Positions 8,316-16,953 of a DNA stretch of 64,000 nucleotides are shown here, piece by piece. The stretch comes from an uncultured Paludibaculum sp. (GTDB taxonomy: Bacteria; Acidobacteriota; Terriglobia; Bryobacterales; Bryobacteraceae). The stretch is from the NCBI RefSeq assembly GCF_963665245.1, contig NZ_OY762267.1, positions 620,001 to 684,000 of the forward strand. The letters are read 5' to 3'. Each line of letters opens with the position of its first letter. The first letter of the stretch is position 1. Position numbers and translations under genes: made by a program. Below the pieces are notes generated by a model. It did no database searches, was not told the origin of the DNA, and saw nothing but the letters and a program-made list of their open reading frames with translations.

Positions 8316-9728
8316 TTACGAAACACTCTGAATCAGTGTCAATGTCATCTCGCTCAAGACCTGAATCATCGTGGCATTGGCCTGATAGGCGCGCTGAAGC
8401 TCCAATACCTTGGCCGCCTCTTCATCCAGCGATACGCCGGAGATCTGCTCTCTCAGACTGCGGGCCTGCACCACCGCATCGGCCGCGGAGTCGGCCCGGT
8501 CCGAGGCGTTGTCGGCCTGGAATCCAATGCTTGACGTGATGCCGGCCAGGTACTGCCCATAGGTCTGGCCGTCGATCTGGTCGGCCGCCGCGCCGGAGTC
8601 CCGCAAAGCCGCCAGCTTCAGCGCCGTACCGTTCACCACCGGAGGATCGCCCTGCTCCGCCGCCGCCAGGTCGCTGGACTCGAATCCAGCCACAACCTGC
8701 AGGCTCAGTGCCGCGTTTTGGCCGCTGCTGTACTGAAATAGCGGAACACCGGCCACCGGCTCCGGATCCAGCGACGAATAACCCGAGGTCAGCAGACCGT
8801 TGATTCGATCCGCCACGCTCGCAGCCAACGTATTCAAAGATCCCGGCTGTGTGCCATCGCCTTCCAGTTCGGCAATGGCTCCCGTCCGGAACGCGATCAA
8901 TCCACCCAGCGTTCCACCCGTGGCGTGGGCCGTCACATCCTGCCCGTCCGCCGCCAACAGCTGAAACTTGGGTGGAACATTGGTGCCCTGCGGCGTAATG
9001 CTCACACTCAAATCGCTGCTCTTCGAGCCCATCACCAGCGGAATCTGCCCGTCCATCAACACGTTGGCCGTGCCGTTGGCCTGCATCAGTACCGAAACAT
9101 TGGTGAGACCCGACAACTCCTCCAGTGCCGCGTGCAATTGCGCGTCGACACCGGCGTCCGGACCGCCCTTTTCCAACTTCGCGTTCAGCGCGGCGATCTG
9201 GGTCGTCAGTTGATTGATGGACGTCACCGTCGCCTGCGACTGCTGGTCGGCCGATTGCCGCAACTGACTCACCTGGGTGGCCGCCTGGTTGAAGGCCGTC
9301 GCCAGATTCTTGGCGGCGTTCAGCACCGAGTCCCGCTCAGTGCCGGAGTTCGGCGACGTGCTCCACGACGAAAAGCTGTCCCACAGCTTGGTCAGCGCCC
9401 CGGACACACCCTTGGTCGTGTCTACCGGCACAACGCCTTCCAGCATCGACAGCATTTGGTTCTGAATATCTTGCGATCCGGAGTCGGAAACCGCGCCGCG
9501 CACGCTCTGCTCGGCAAATTGGTTGCGACTCGACTGCGCATCAAGGCTGGTCACACCGCCCGTCAGCCCGGCGCTCAGATCGAACGGCATTGCCGCGGTA
9601 CTGACCGTCTGTTTCGCGTAGCCCGGAGTCTGTACGTTGTTGACGTTGTTTTGGGAAGCCGCGATCTGGCGATCGATGACGCGAAACGCTTGCGCGGATG
9701 TTTGCAGGGACGATAGGAGGCCTGACAT
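8316..9728 (-). CDS. flgK: Flagellar hook-associated protein FlgK
   Basis: The product of about 470 residues starts MSGLLSSLQTSAQAFRVIDR and has the rod/hook N-terminal signature AASQNNVNNVQTPGYAKQ. It ends with the axial C-terminal motif SLDEEAAKVLELQRAYQANA and ALSEMTLTLIQ-like helix. FlgK is the first hook-filament junction protein. The ATG at 9728 is chosen because the family homology begins there; an open extension to 9821 has no support. The gene sits directly after the FlgN-like chaperone gene, which fits the known role of FlgN in escorting FlgK and FlgL. Confidence 0.94.
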   Translation of the reverse strand: MSGLLSSLQTSAQAFRVIDRQIAASQNNVNNVQTPGYAKQTVSTAAMPFDLSAGLTGGVTSLDAQSSRNQFAEQSVRGAVSDSGSQDIQNQMLSMLEGVVPVDTTKGVSGALTKLWDSFSSWSTSPNSGTERDSVLNAAKNLATAFNQAATQVSQLRQSADQQSQATVTSINQLTTQIAALNAKLEKGGPDAGVDAQLHAALEELSGLTNVSVLMQANGTANVLMDGQIPLVMGSKSSDLSVSITPQGTNVPPKFQLLAADGQDVTAHATGGTLGGLIAFRTGAIAELEGDGTQPGSLNTLAASVADRINGLLTSGYSSLDPEPVAGVPLFQYSSGQNAALSLQVVAGFESSDLAAAEQGDPPVVNGTALKLAALRDSGAAADQIDGQTYGQYLAGITSSIGFQADNASDRADSAADAVVQARSLREQISGVSLDEEAAKVLELQRAYQANATMIQVLSEMTLTLIQSVS

Positions 9729-9744
9729 GGTGCCCCGCTCCCGC

Positions 9745-10104
9745 TCAGGCTTGCACCTGGATGCGCGCGGCTCGCGATTCGAGATTCGCCTGGCCGCCAA
9801 AACAGTCCATGGCCGGTCCAAGCAGTGCTTGTAAATGCCCAGCCGCCAGGCGCGACCCCTGCTCGGCCAGCAACTGCAGTCCGCTCAATTCGCGCACAAG
9901 CAGGCGCAAATCCGAGGGTTCGTAGACAATTCCGTTTTCCAAGGCGTACTGGATCTCCTTCGTAAGGTTCTCCAGCAATCCGGAGGCCAGTCCCAGCGAC
10001 TCGAGCGACGACTCCATCAACAACCGGCGGATCTCGGTGGCGCCAGCGCCCAAACCGCGGTTCTCTACTGAGCTCGCTCTACGACCGGCCATGCCTTCGC
10101 TCAC
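9745..10104 (-). CDS. flgN: FlgN-like export chaperone
   Basis: This 119-residue protein is strongly helical (LLMESSLESLGLASGLLENL and LRLLVRELSGLQLLAEQG). It lies between flgM and flgK, the usual position of flgN. FlgN binds unexported FlgK and FlgL and delivers them to the export gate. Sequence identity in this family is low, so the call rests on length, helical pattern and position. The first start is a GTG two bases after the flgM stop codon, implying coupling; an ATG at 10092 is an alternative. Confidence 0.65.
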   Translation of the reverse strand: MSEGMAGRRASSVENRGLGAGATEIRRLLMESSLESLGLASGLLENLTKEIQYALENGIVYEPSDLRLLVRELSGLQLLAEQGSRLAAGHLQALLGPAMDCFGGQANLESRAARIQVQA

Positions 10105-10106
10105 AA

Positions 10107-10406
10107 TCAGCCACCCTGCTCCAAGTCGTTGATAAGTGCTTCACTTACGGCTTCCGGATCGGGCGAATACTGACCCGACGCAACCAGCTCCGAGAGCTGC
10201 TGCAGCCGTTCGGGCGAAGCGATCGAGCCCGCTTCCCGTGCCTTCGCCAACAACTGCTGCTGCCCGCCGACGCTGATCTGATCGATCGCCGAACCAGTAG
10301 ACTCAACGCCGCTGCCCGTGCGCGCCGTCAAAGATTTGCCGGTCGACGTCAGCGTCTGCACTTTGCCGGAGCTCGAATTTTGTAACGGTCCGTTTTCTAC
10401 TTTCAT
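10107..10406 (-). CDS. flgM: Anti-sigma-28 factor FlgM
   Basis: The 99-residue product has the disordered Ser/Thr/Gly-rich N-terminal half and the C-terminal helices of FlgM (ERLQQLSELVASGQYSPDPEAVSEALINDL), including the typical SGxYxxDxxxVAxALI pattern. FlgM holds FliA (encoded at 11278) inactive until it is exported through the completed hook. AGAGGAG precedes the ATG. Together with fliA and the sigma-54 activator gene in the same operon it forms a complete assembly checkpoint. Confidence 0.92.
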   Translation of the reverse strand: MKVENGPLQNSSSGKVQTLTSTGKSLTARTGSGVESTGSAIDQISVGGQQQLLAKAREAGSIASPERLQQLSELVASGQYSPDPEAVSEALINDLEQGG

Positions 10407-10440
10407 ATGCTGCTCCTCTCAATTCTCGTCGAGTGCATTC

Positions 10441-10911
10441 CTACTGTCGCAAATTTCCAAGCCCGTTTGAGGAATTCGTTCGCCGGCCCGATAACGCTTC
10501 CGCCGGGCGCCCCATACAGAGGCTCTCCAGCTTCCAACGCAGCCGCAAGTCCGATGTCAGAACACCCAGATCCGCCGCAATCCGCTCTTCCCGCATGCCC
10601 ATGGCCCGCAACCGGCCCGCGCGCTGCCAACGGGTCTCCGGCAGCGCCGGAGCGTCCATATGGGTGACCGGCCGCGGCGCGTCTACCTTTTCCTGTACCT
10701 CGGACGGAGCCGCCGCCGCAATCGCCACCGCTTCGGTCTTTCTTTTCAGCTCTTCCGCGGCGAGCCTGGTGATCTCCGGCAGAACATCCAAACCCCCGGG
10801 AGCCGCCAGCCCGAGAGGCCGCGACTGATCCGCCGCCTTTACCTCAGGCTCGGCCGCTTCCGCGTCCTGACCTCTCCTCCGCACCGTCACCAAACCGAAA
10901 AAGCGTGTCAT
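10441..10911 (-). CDS. Uncharacterised flagellar-operon protein
   Basis: The 156-residue product matches no family I know. Its middle is Ala/Glu-rich and probably disordered (residues about 15-90). The C-terminal third contains a predicted helix-turn-helix-like segment, RAMGMREERIAADLGVLTSD followed by LRLRWKLE. The start overlaps the fliN stop by 4 bases (ATGA), so it is co-translated with fliN, and flgM follows 34 bases downstream. The location between fliN and flgM suggests a lineage-specific regulator or assembly factor; this is inference. Confidence 0.7.
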   Translation of the reverse strand: MTRFFGLVTVRRRGQDAEAAEPEVKAADQSRPLGLAAPGGLDVLPEITRLAAEELKRKTEAVAIAAAAPSEVQEKVDAPRPVTHMDAPALPETRWQRAGRLRAMGMREERIAADLGVLTSDLRLRWKLESLCMGRPAEALSGRRTNSSNGLGNLRQ

Positions 10912-11276
10912 GCCTGCTCCAACTCCTCTTGCGGCTCGACGTCACGCCCCCCGGTCACGATGTCTTCCAGTTGAGCCCGGGCCACGCCGTTCACCGCCAA
11001 CGACGTCACTTCCACGCCGTAGTAGCCGTCCACCACCACCAGTTGCCCTAGCGCCACGACTTTACCGTGCACCAGGACCTCCACCGGATCGTCCACCCGC
11101 GAATCCAACTCCACAATCGAGCCGTCGCCCAGATCCAAAGCCTGGGATAGAGGCATCCGCACTTTTCCAAATCGCACGCTCACCGGCAAGTCCAGGTCGA
11201 GCAAAGGATCCACGTCATTCCCCCAAAATTCGGTCGAGTCCGTCACTCCATTCCGCACTTCACCAGCCGGATTCAT
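10908..11276 (-). CDS. fliN: Flagellar motor switch protein FliN
   Basis: This 122-residue protein is mostly one SpoA domain at residues about 28-95: LDLPVSVRFGKVRMPLSQAL, then LGDGSIVELDSRVDDPVEV, then VHGKVVALGQLVVVDGYYGV. These are hallmarks of FliN, which builds the lower C-ring with FliM. The ATG follows the fliA stop after one base. Another SpoA protein is encoded at 25486, so the switch may contain two FliN-type subunits. Confidence 0.94.
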   Translation of the reverse strand: MNPAGEVRNGVTDSTEFWGNDVDPLLDLDLPVSVRFGKVRMPLSQALDLGDGSIVELDSRVDDPVEVLVHGKVVALGQLVVVDGYYGVEVTSLAVNGVARAQLEDIVTGGRDVEPQEELEQA

Positions 11277-11277
11277 C

Positions 11278-12045
11278 TCAGATATCTCCTCGCGGCGTCG
11301 GCCATTTCTTGTCCATCAGCGTCTTCAACCGCAAGATCGCCTGCGTCTTCAACTGAGAGATGCGGCTGTAGTGCAGATTCATGATCGACGCGATCTCTTT
11401 CAGATTCAGGCCTTCCTGGTAGTACAGGGCCAGGACCTGACGCTCGGCCACCGGCATCCGCGAGATTCCTTCCGCGATCACCTTCTTCAGCTCGGCCCGC
11501 TCCAGAATCCGCCCTGGCTCGTGGTCTTCCTTATCGGCAAAGAAGCACAGGAAGGTCATCTTGTCGGTATTCACCGGAGCCGCATCAAGACTGCCGATGG
11601 AGACGCCCCGCGTCTGCACCAGCGTCTGCTGGTACTCTTCCAGGTCCATGCCCAGTTCCGCGGCAATCTCTTCCTCGGTCGGTGGACGCTGCAACTGCTG
11701 TTCCAGCTTGGAGATCGCCGCCTGCACCTGCTTCACCACCTTACGGTGATGCGGCGCAATACCGTCGATACCCCGAATGCTGTCCATGATCGCGCCCCGG
11801 ATCCGGTAGCTAGCAAACGTCGAAAGCTTGACGTTGTGAATCGGGTCGTAGCTGTCGATCGCCGCGATCAGACCCAGAATTCCGGTCGAGATGAGATCAT
11901 CCAGACTGAACTCACGAGGCAGCCGCTCATGAATGCGGTGGGCAATCCACCGCACCAGGGGCAAGTGCTCGAGAATCAATGTCTCACGTGAGGAGGCGGC
12001 CGAAGCCACTTCACTCTCATAAGCCGCAAATTGGGAGGATGCCAT
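11278..12045 (-). CDS. fliA: RNA polymerase sigma factor FliA (sigma-28)
   Basis: The 255-residue product contains sigma region 2 (LPLVRWIAHRIHERLPREFS, DDLISTGILGLIAAIDSYDP and KLSTFASYRIRGAIMDSIRG), region 3 (RPPTEEEIAAELGMDLEEYQ) and region 4 (MPVAERQVLALYYQEGLNLK and ASIMNLHYSRISQLKTQAIL). This is the FliA/WhiG class that transcribes late flagellar genes. The ATG at 12045 has GGAG six bases upstream; the GTG 12 bases earlier overlaps that Shine-Dalgarno. FlgM, its inhibitor, is encoded in the same operon. Confidence 0.96.
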   Translation of the reverse strand: MASSQFAAYESEVASAASSRETLILEHLPLVRWIAHRIHERLPREFSLDDLISTGILGLIAAIDSYDPIHNVKLSTFASYRIRGAIMDSIRGIDGIAPHHRKVVKQVQAAISKLEQQLQRPPTEEEIAAELGMDLEEYQQTLVQTRGVSIGSLDAAPVNTDKMTFLCFFADKEDHEPGRILERAELKKVIAEGISRMPVAERQVLALYYQEGLNLKEIASIMNLHYSRISQLKTQAILRLKTLMDKKWPTPRGDI

Positions 12046-12061
12046 ATTTGACTCCACTCGC

Positions 12062-13393
12062 CTATCCCGCCGCCAACAGCACCGGCATAGTCTTTCTCAC
12101 AAATTCCTCAGCTTGCGGGACGGTCAGATCTTCCGGAATCTCCTGTCCCTCACTCCAATACGCCACCGGCATGCGTGCCGAAACCGCCAGTGCCAGACAC
12201 GGCCCAGCCTCGGCCGTGCAATCGCCATGAGTGAAGGTCAGGCTGTCCGCATGGAACAGGCTGAACTGACGCGCCATGGCAAAAAGATCGACGGGTTTGG
12301 TTGTTGCCGATAGGACTAAGCTGATGTGGGCGATCTCGGCGCTGGAAAGGTCCCGCGCCCACCGCCGCATCGACTCGTCGTCGCGGCGGGAAAATCCCGG
12401 CGTATCGATAATCACCAGTTCGTTCTCCCGCTGCTCGGCCAACGCCGGCCCCAGTTCCTCAGGCGATTCAATACTCTGGAAGGGCACTTCCAGGATCGAC
12501 GCCAACGACGCCAGTCGCGCGCCGCCACCGGCCGACTTTCCGCTCACACTGACAATCCTTACGCTGCGCTGCTGTCCGGCCAGTGCCGCCATCGCGATCT
12601 TGGCCGCGGTCAACGACTTACCAGACCCCGCGGGTCCGATCAGCGCCACGGCGTGGCCCACCGGCACGACACTGTCTCCGCCGGTGCGCATCATCGGCAG
12701 GCGGTTTGCCAGTTCACTCGCCAGCGCCTCCTCGGCCGATGCCCGGGCCGGTGCTTCCAGCAACATCTGCTCTTCCATCTCCCCGATGGCGTCTTCCGCG
12801 GCGTCCCCCTGGTTCCGCAACACCGCCACGTTCTCCAGGTCCAGCAGCGGCAGGATTGAAGCCAGTTCGGTCTGCATCTGCGCCTGCGCCCGTGCCGTCT
12901 CGGGATCGATCAGAAGATCGAACTCAAACTCGGGGGGTTCTTCATCATTCAGGCGCCGGTAGACCGCGCGGGTAATGTCCGATGCCACAACTCCGGGAAA
13001 TCCCTGATCCGTCAAAGCCCGCCGGATCCGCCTCCACTCCACCTTGGCCGGCAACTTCGACTGAGCCTGCCGTCCGTTCCGCGCCAGTGGGGTGGACATC
13101 GGCCGCTCCGCTCGCTCCGTCCGCTCCGTTTTCGCCGGCACGTCCATCGTCCGCGGTTGGGCCGGCGGCGGGTCGTGCAACACGGCCGTTTGGCGGAAGG
13201 GCACTTCAGGAACCGTAATCTCCACGGGCACCGGCTTCTCCGTATAGCCGCACACCACTTCAAACTCGCCCAGATGCCGCGCTTCCGCCGGCGTCCGGTG
13301 ACTGCTCAGCAACACCGCATCGGACCCGAGTTCCGCGCGCGCGGCCAGCATCGCATCATGGACCCGGTCCGCGAAAAACGACTTTGACTTCAT
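12062..13393 (-). CDS. flhF: Flagellar SRP-type GTPase FlhF, with divergent nucleotide motifs
   Basis: The 443-residue product has the FlhF layout: an N-terminal basic domain beginning MKSKSFFADRVHDAMLAARA with LGSDAVLLSSH, a middle N-type helical domain (PAKVEWRRIRRALTDQGFPG), and a C-terminal G domain from residue about 250. The P-loop is GPAGSGKSL and the G3 motif DTPGFS. The expected DTYRIGA segment reads SGKSAGGGARLA, and the G4 TKxD reads THGD. FlhF directs flagellum placement at the membrane. The ATG at 13393 is preceded by GGCAGGAG. No flhG partner is visible in the window. It sits between flhA and fliA. Confidence 0.88.
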   Translation of the reverse strand: MKSKSFFADRVHDAMLAARAELGSDAVLLSSHRTPAEARHLGEFEVVCGYTEKPVPVEITVPEVPFRQTAVLHDPPPAQPRTMDVPAKTERTERAERPMSTPLARNGRQAQSKLPAKVEWRRIRRALTDQGFPGVVASDITRAVYRRLNDEEPPEFEFDLLIDPETARAQAQMQTELASILPLLDLENVAVLRNQGDAAEDAIGEMEEQMLLEAPARASAEEALASELANRLPMMRTGGDSVVPVGHAVALIGPAGSGKSLTAAKIAMAALAGQQRSVRIVSVSGKSAGGGARLASLASILEVPFQSIESPEELGPALAEQRENELVIIDTPGFSRRDDESMRRWARDLSSAEIAHISLVLSATTKPVDLFAMARQFSLFHADSLTFTHGDCTAEAGPCLALAVSARMPVAYWSEGQEIPEDLTVPQAEEFVRKTMPVLLAAG

Positions 13394-13397
13394 CGCG

Positions 13398-15509
13398 TCA
13401 CGCTCCTGCCTTTGCTTCAAGCTGGCCCGACGTCCCGGGAAGACCGCTGACATGAATTCTCACCTCCGCTGGAATCTCGCCGTGCGACAGCACCGCGACG
13501 CCCGGCATGTACTGTTCCAAAATCTGCCGGACAAAGTACCGTACACTCGTCGAAGTCAACAACACCGCGCTGTTGTCGCCAGAGCCCACACGCCGTCTCA
13601 CCTCTTCCACGACTTCCCTGATGCGCGTCGGCGCCAGTGCCAGGCTGCTGGTCGTCTCGTGGTGGTCGATCGCCTTTTCAATCAGATTCTCGGTCTCCGG
13701 TGCCAGCAGGAAGACCTCCAGGGCCCGGTCATGGTTCAGATACGGCTCCACCATCACGCGCCGGATCGCCTGCCGTACAAACTCGGTTAAGAGGATCGGA
13801 TTCTTGGTGTTCACCGCGGCTTCGCTCATGGCTTCCAAAATGAGAACCGAGTCGCGAATGGGCACCCGCTCGCGCAACAGATTCTGCAGAACTTTCTGGA
13901 TCACTGAAAGTGATAGCAGTTTGGGGACCAAATCCTCCACAACCTTGGGATGGTCCTGCGCCACGCGGTCGCAGTAGTTCTTGGCGTCCTGCCGGCTGAA
14001 GAGCTCGCAGGCATACTTCCTGATCAACTCCGCCAGGTGCGCGCCGATGATGCTCACTGCGTCCACTACCGTATAGCCCGAGGCCCGCGCCTGGTCGGAC
14101 AAACCGGCTGCAATCCAGAATGCGGTCTGCCCGAACGCCGGATCGCGTGTGGGCTTGCCGTCCTTCAGCGGTTGGGCGTTGACGCCTGGAATCGCCAGCG
14201 AATGCCCCGCAAGTAGTTCATAACGAGCGATTTCCGCACCGCGCAGCATCACCCTGTATTCCCTCGACCGCAGCGACAGATTGTCGCTAACCTTCAGAGG
14301 TGGCAGCAGATAGCCGCTCTGCCCGGCGAGTTGGCGCCGCAGCGCCGTGATCCTCAGCAGCAGCGGAGAATCGTTGCCGCCTTCCACCAACTGAACCAGT
14401 CCGAGGCCGACGTCCAGGGCCAGCGGCTCCACCTTCAGCAGGGCCTCAACGTTCACCTGCGCCGCTTCCTTCTTCACCGGAGCCACCATCGCCGCGGAAG
14501 CGTCAGTTTTTTGACGGATCCGCCAGCCTGCGTATCCAATTCCTGCACTCATCGCCAGAAACGGCACCGTCGGCAGGCCTGGGAACAGCCCCAGCACCGC
14601 CAGCACGCCGCTCGACAGCAGTAAGGGCTGCGGGTTCGAGAACATCTGCTGCTGCACCTCGGCGCCCAGCCGTTGATCCGAACTGGAACGGGTGACGATC
14701 AGACCGCCCGAAATTGAGATCATCAGCGCCGGGATCACCGACACCAAACCTTCGCCGATCGTCAGGATCGTATAGGTCTCCAGCGCCCGTTTCAGGTCCA
14801 TGCCGTGCTGGAAGACGCCGATGAGGAAGCCCGCAATGATATTGATGCCCGTAATAAGGATGCTGGCCACGGCGTCGCGCTGCGTGAACCGCGACGCGCC
14901 GTCCATGGCACCGTAAAACTCCGCTTCGGCCGACAACTGCTTGCGGCGAACCCGAGCTTCCTGCTCCGTGATCAGCCCGGCGTTCATGTCGGCGTCGATC
15001 GACATCTGTTTGCCCGGCAGGGCATCCAACGTGAATCGGGCCGTGACTTCCGATATACGCACCGCGCCATGGTTGATCACAACGTATTGAATAGCGATCA
15101 GCACCAGGAAGATCACCGTGCCAATCACATAGTTGCCGCCCACGACGAATGTGCCAAAGGCTTCAATCACATGGCCGGCCGCCGAAGAACCCGAATTGCC
15201 GTTCAGCAGAATCAGGCGCGAGGCCGAGACGTTCAAAGCCAATCGGGAAAGCGTCAGCAACAGGAGCGCGCTGGGGAAGATACTGAACTCCACCGCCCTG
15301 CGAATGTACATCGCAACCATCAGCACGATGACCGAGGTCATGATGTCCAGCACCAGCAGGAAGTCCAGCAACATGGACGGCAGCGGAGTGACCAGCGCCA
15401 CCACGATGGCAAGCACCGTGACGGGCACGGCCATGTCCGTCCACTCTGTATTGCGGAACAGGGAGCGGGACGACGCCAGCACCGGCGAACTAGTAGAGTC
15501 GTTGGCCAT
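13398..15509 (-). CDS. flhA: Flagellar export gate protein FlhA
   Basis: The 703-residue product starts with the multi-helix membrane half typical of the FHIPEP family, including PLPSMLLDFLLVLDIMTSVI, LTLSRLALNVSASRLILLNG and ALPGKQMSIDADMNAGLI. A soluble C-terminal domain from residue about 350 forms the substrate-docking ring. FlhA and FlhB are the main components of the export gate together with FliP, FliQ and FliR, encoded at 26.0-28.9 kb. The length is close to the family norm of about 690-700. It lies 14 bases after the sigma-54 activator gene and 4 bases before flhF. Confidence 0.97.
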   Translation of the reverse strand: MANDSTSSPVLASSRSLFRNTEWTDMAVPVTVLAIVVALVTPLPSMLLDFLLVLDIMTSVIVLMVAMYIRRAVEFSIFPSALLLLTLSRLALNVSASRLILLNGNSGSSAAGHVIEAFGTFVVGGNYVIGTVIFLVLIAIQYVVINHGAVRISEVTARFTLDALPGKQMSIDADMNAGLITEQEARVRRKQLSAEAEFYGAMDGASRFTQRDAVASILITGINIIAGFLIGVFQHGMDLKRALETYTILTIGEGLVSVIPALMISISGGLIVTRSSSDQRLGAEVQQQMFSNPQPLLLSSGVLAVLGLFPGLPTVPFLAMSAGIGYAGWRIRQKTDASAAMVAPVKKEAAQVNVEALLKVEPLALDVGLGLVQLVEGGNDSPLLLRITALRRQLAGQSGYLLPPLKVSDNLSLRSREYRVMLRGAEIARYELLAGHSLAIPGVNAQPLKDGKPTRDPAFGQTAFWIAAGLSDQARASGYTVVDAVSIIGAHLAELIRKYACELFSRQDAKNYCDRVAQDHPKVVEDLVPKLLSLSVIQKVLQNLLRERVPIRDSVLILEAMSEAAVNTKNPILLTEFVRQAIRRVMVEPYLNHDRALEVFLLAPETENLIEKAIDHHETTSSLALAPTRIREVVEEVRRRVGSGDNSAVLLTSTSVRYFVRQILEQYMPGVAVLSHGEIPAEVRIHVSGLPGTSGQLEAKAGA

Positions 15510-15523
15510 GAACGGTCACTGAA

Positions 15524-16858
15524 TCAGGCGATAGCGAAGCCCAGGCTGCGGGCCTTGTAGAGCAAAGTGGTCCGTTTCAGACCAAGAAGATCGGCGGCCC
15601 GGGCCTTGTTCCCGTTCGCGCGTCCCAGTGCTTCTGAGAGCAAGTGCATCTCCAAACGCCGTACGGTCTCTTCCATGTCCAACCCCGCTTCGGGGAGAAC
15701 GGGGAAAGCTCCAGTTCCACTCTGCACGGGCACGGCCTCATTCACCGGCACGTCGATGGGGAAGTCATAGGCGGTCAGCACGGTCCGGCCATCGGACATC
15801 ACCACGGCCGACTCCACGGCATGCTCCAGTTGCCGTACATTGCCAGGCCAGTCGCAATCGGCCAGCCGCCGCAGGGCGTCGGGCGTAACCCGGCAGCGCG
15901 GCAGCTTTTCGGCCTTGCAGACCCGCTCAATGAAATGATCCACCAGCACCGGGATGTCTTCGCGGCGCTCGCGCAGCGCAGGCAGGCGCAGCACCACAAC
16001 GCTCAACCGGTAGAAAAGGTCGGAGCGGAACCGCTTCAGCCGAGCCTCTTCCGCCAGATCCACATTCGACGCGGCGATGACACGGCAGTCCACCGGGACC
16101 GTCTCCCCGCCCCCGACGCGCTGAATCTCGCGCTCCTGCAGCACCCGCAGCAGTTTGCCCTGTAGCGCCAATGGCATCTCGCCGATCTCGTCCAGCAGCA
16201 GCGTCCCGTGGTGGGCCCGCTCGAAATAGCCGGCCCGCGCGCCGATCGCACCCGTGTAGGCGCCCTTCGCGTGGCCAAACAGTTCCGCTTCAATTAGTGA
16301 CTCGGGAATCGCCGCGCAGTTCACCGGAACCAACTCCTGGTCCCGCCGTCCGCTGGCCTCGTGAATCGCCCGCGCCGCCGCTTCTTTGCCCGTGCCGGTT
16401 TCACCCAGCAACAGCACCGTCGTGCGCCGGTCGGCGACAATGCGGATCATTTCGACGATCTTCCGCATGGTTTCGCTTTCGCCAATCAGCCAGCGGCGCC
16501 AGTTGGGCGGCGAACCCGCGGCCGATGCCGGCGAGGCCGGTTGCTGCCCGCCGCGGCCCACGATATTGATGTTCACTGCCTGCCATTGGTCGTGTTCCGA
16601 AATCAGGTGGTGAGGATCGTATATGGAGATCTGGATGGAGCGCGCCAGGTTGAGCAACTGCCCCCGCAGACAGCTCTCCGTCCAGTCGAGGTACGGCCAA
16701 TGGATCAGGAACTGCGAACCGTCCTCACGAACCGCGGTGTTGACGGCGTCTTCCAGTCGCTGGAACCGCTGGATCGTGTCTCCAGGTTGTACCATGCGCA
16801 ACATGTCATCGGTGGCGTGGGCGAGTTCGTCGATCACGCAATACGTCTTCCCAGTCAT
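15524..16858 (-). CDS. Sigma-54-dependent transcriptional activator (FleQ/FlrC-like)
   Basis: The 444-residue product has an unusual N-terminal domain (residues 1-110) that does not look like a phosphoreceiver domain, then a sigma-54 AAA+ domain from about residue 124: Walker A GETGTGKE, sigma-54-contact loop GAYTGA (a variant of GAFTGA), Walker B TLLLDEIGEMP, and arginine fingers in FRSDLFYRLSVVV. A Fis-type helix-turn-helix ends the protein (NGNKARAADLLGLKRTTLLY). It is the first gene of the flhA-flhF-fliA operon, so it probably switches on middle flagellar genes. CAGGAG precedes the ATG. The divergent fliS gene shares its upstream region. Confidence 0.9.
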   Translation of the reverse strand: MTGKTYCVIDELAHATDDMLRMVQPGDTIQRFQRLEDAVNTAVREDGSQFLIHWPYLDWTESCLRGQLLNLARSIQISIYDPHHLISEHDQWQAVNINIVGRGGQQPASPASAAGSPPNWRRWLIGESETMRKIVEMIRIVADRRTTVLLLGETGTGKEAAARAIHEASGRRDQELVPVNCAAIPESLIEAELFGHAKGAYTGAIGARAGYFERAHHGTLLLDEIGEMPLALQGKLLRVLQEREIQRVGGGETVPVDCRVIAASNVDLAEEARLKRFRSDLFYRLSVVVLRLPALRERREDIPVLVDHFIERVCKAEKLPRCRVTPDALRRLADCDWPGNVRQLEHAVESAVVMSDGRTVLTAYDFPIDVPVNEAVPVQSGTGAFPVLPEAGLDMEETVRRLEMHLLSEALGRANGNKARAADLLGLKRTTLLYKARSLGFAIA

Positions 16859-16953
16859 TGAGCCTTTGCTCCTGTAGATTTTCGAGTAATCGCCGGCGCC
16901 GAGGCATCAAAAGTCCTCAAACGGAGGCCGGGATCGTCGACAAAGTACACACA

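Noticed and set aside
12276..12962. Long plus-strand frame opposite flhF, and similar long frames opposite flhA, flgK, fliP and cocE-type genes
   Set aside because: They lie antisense to well-supported genes and have the Arg/Ala/Pro-rich composition expected from high-GC shadow frames.
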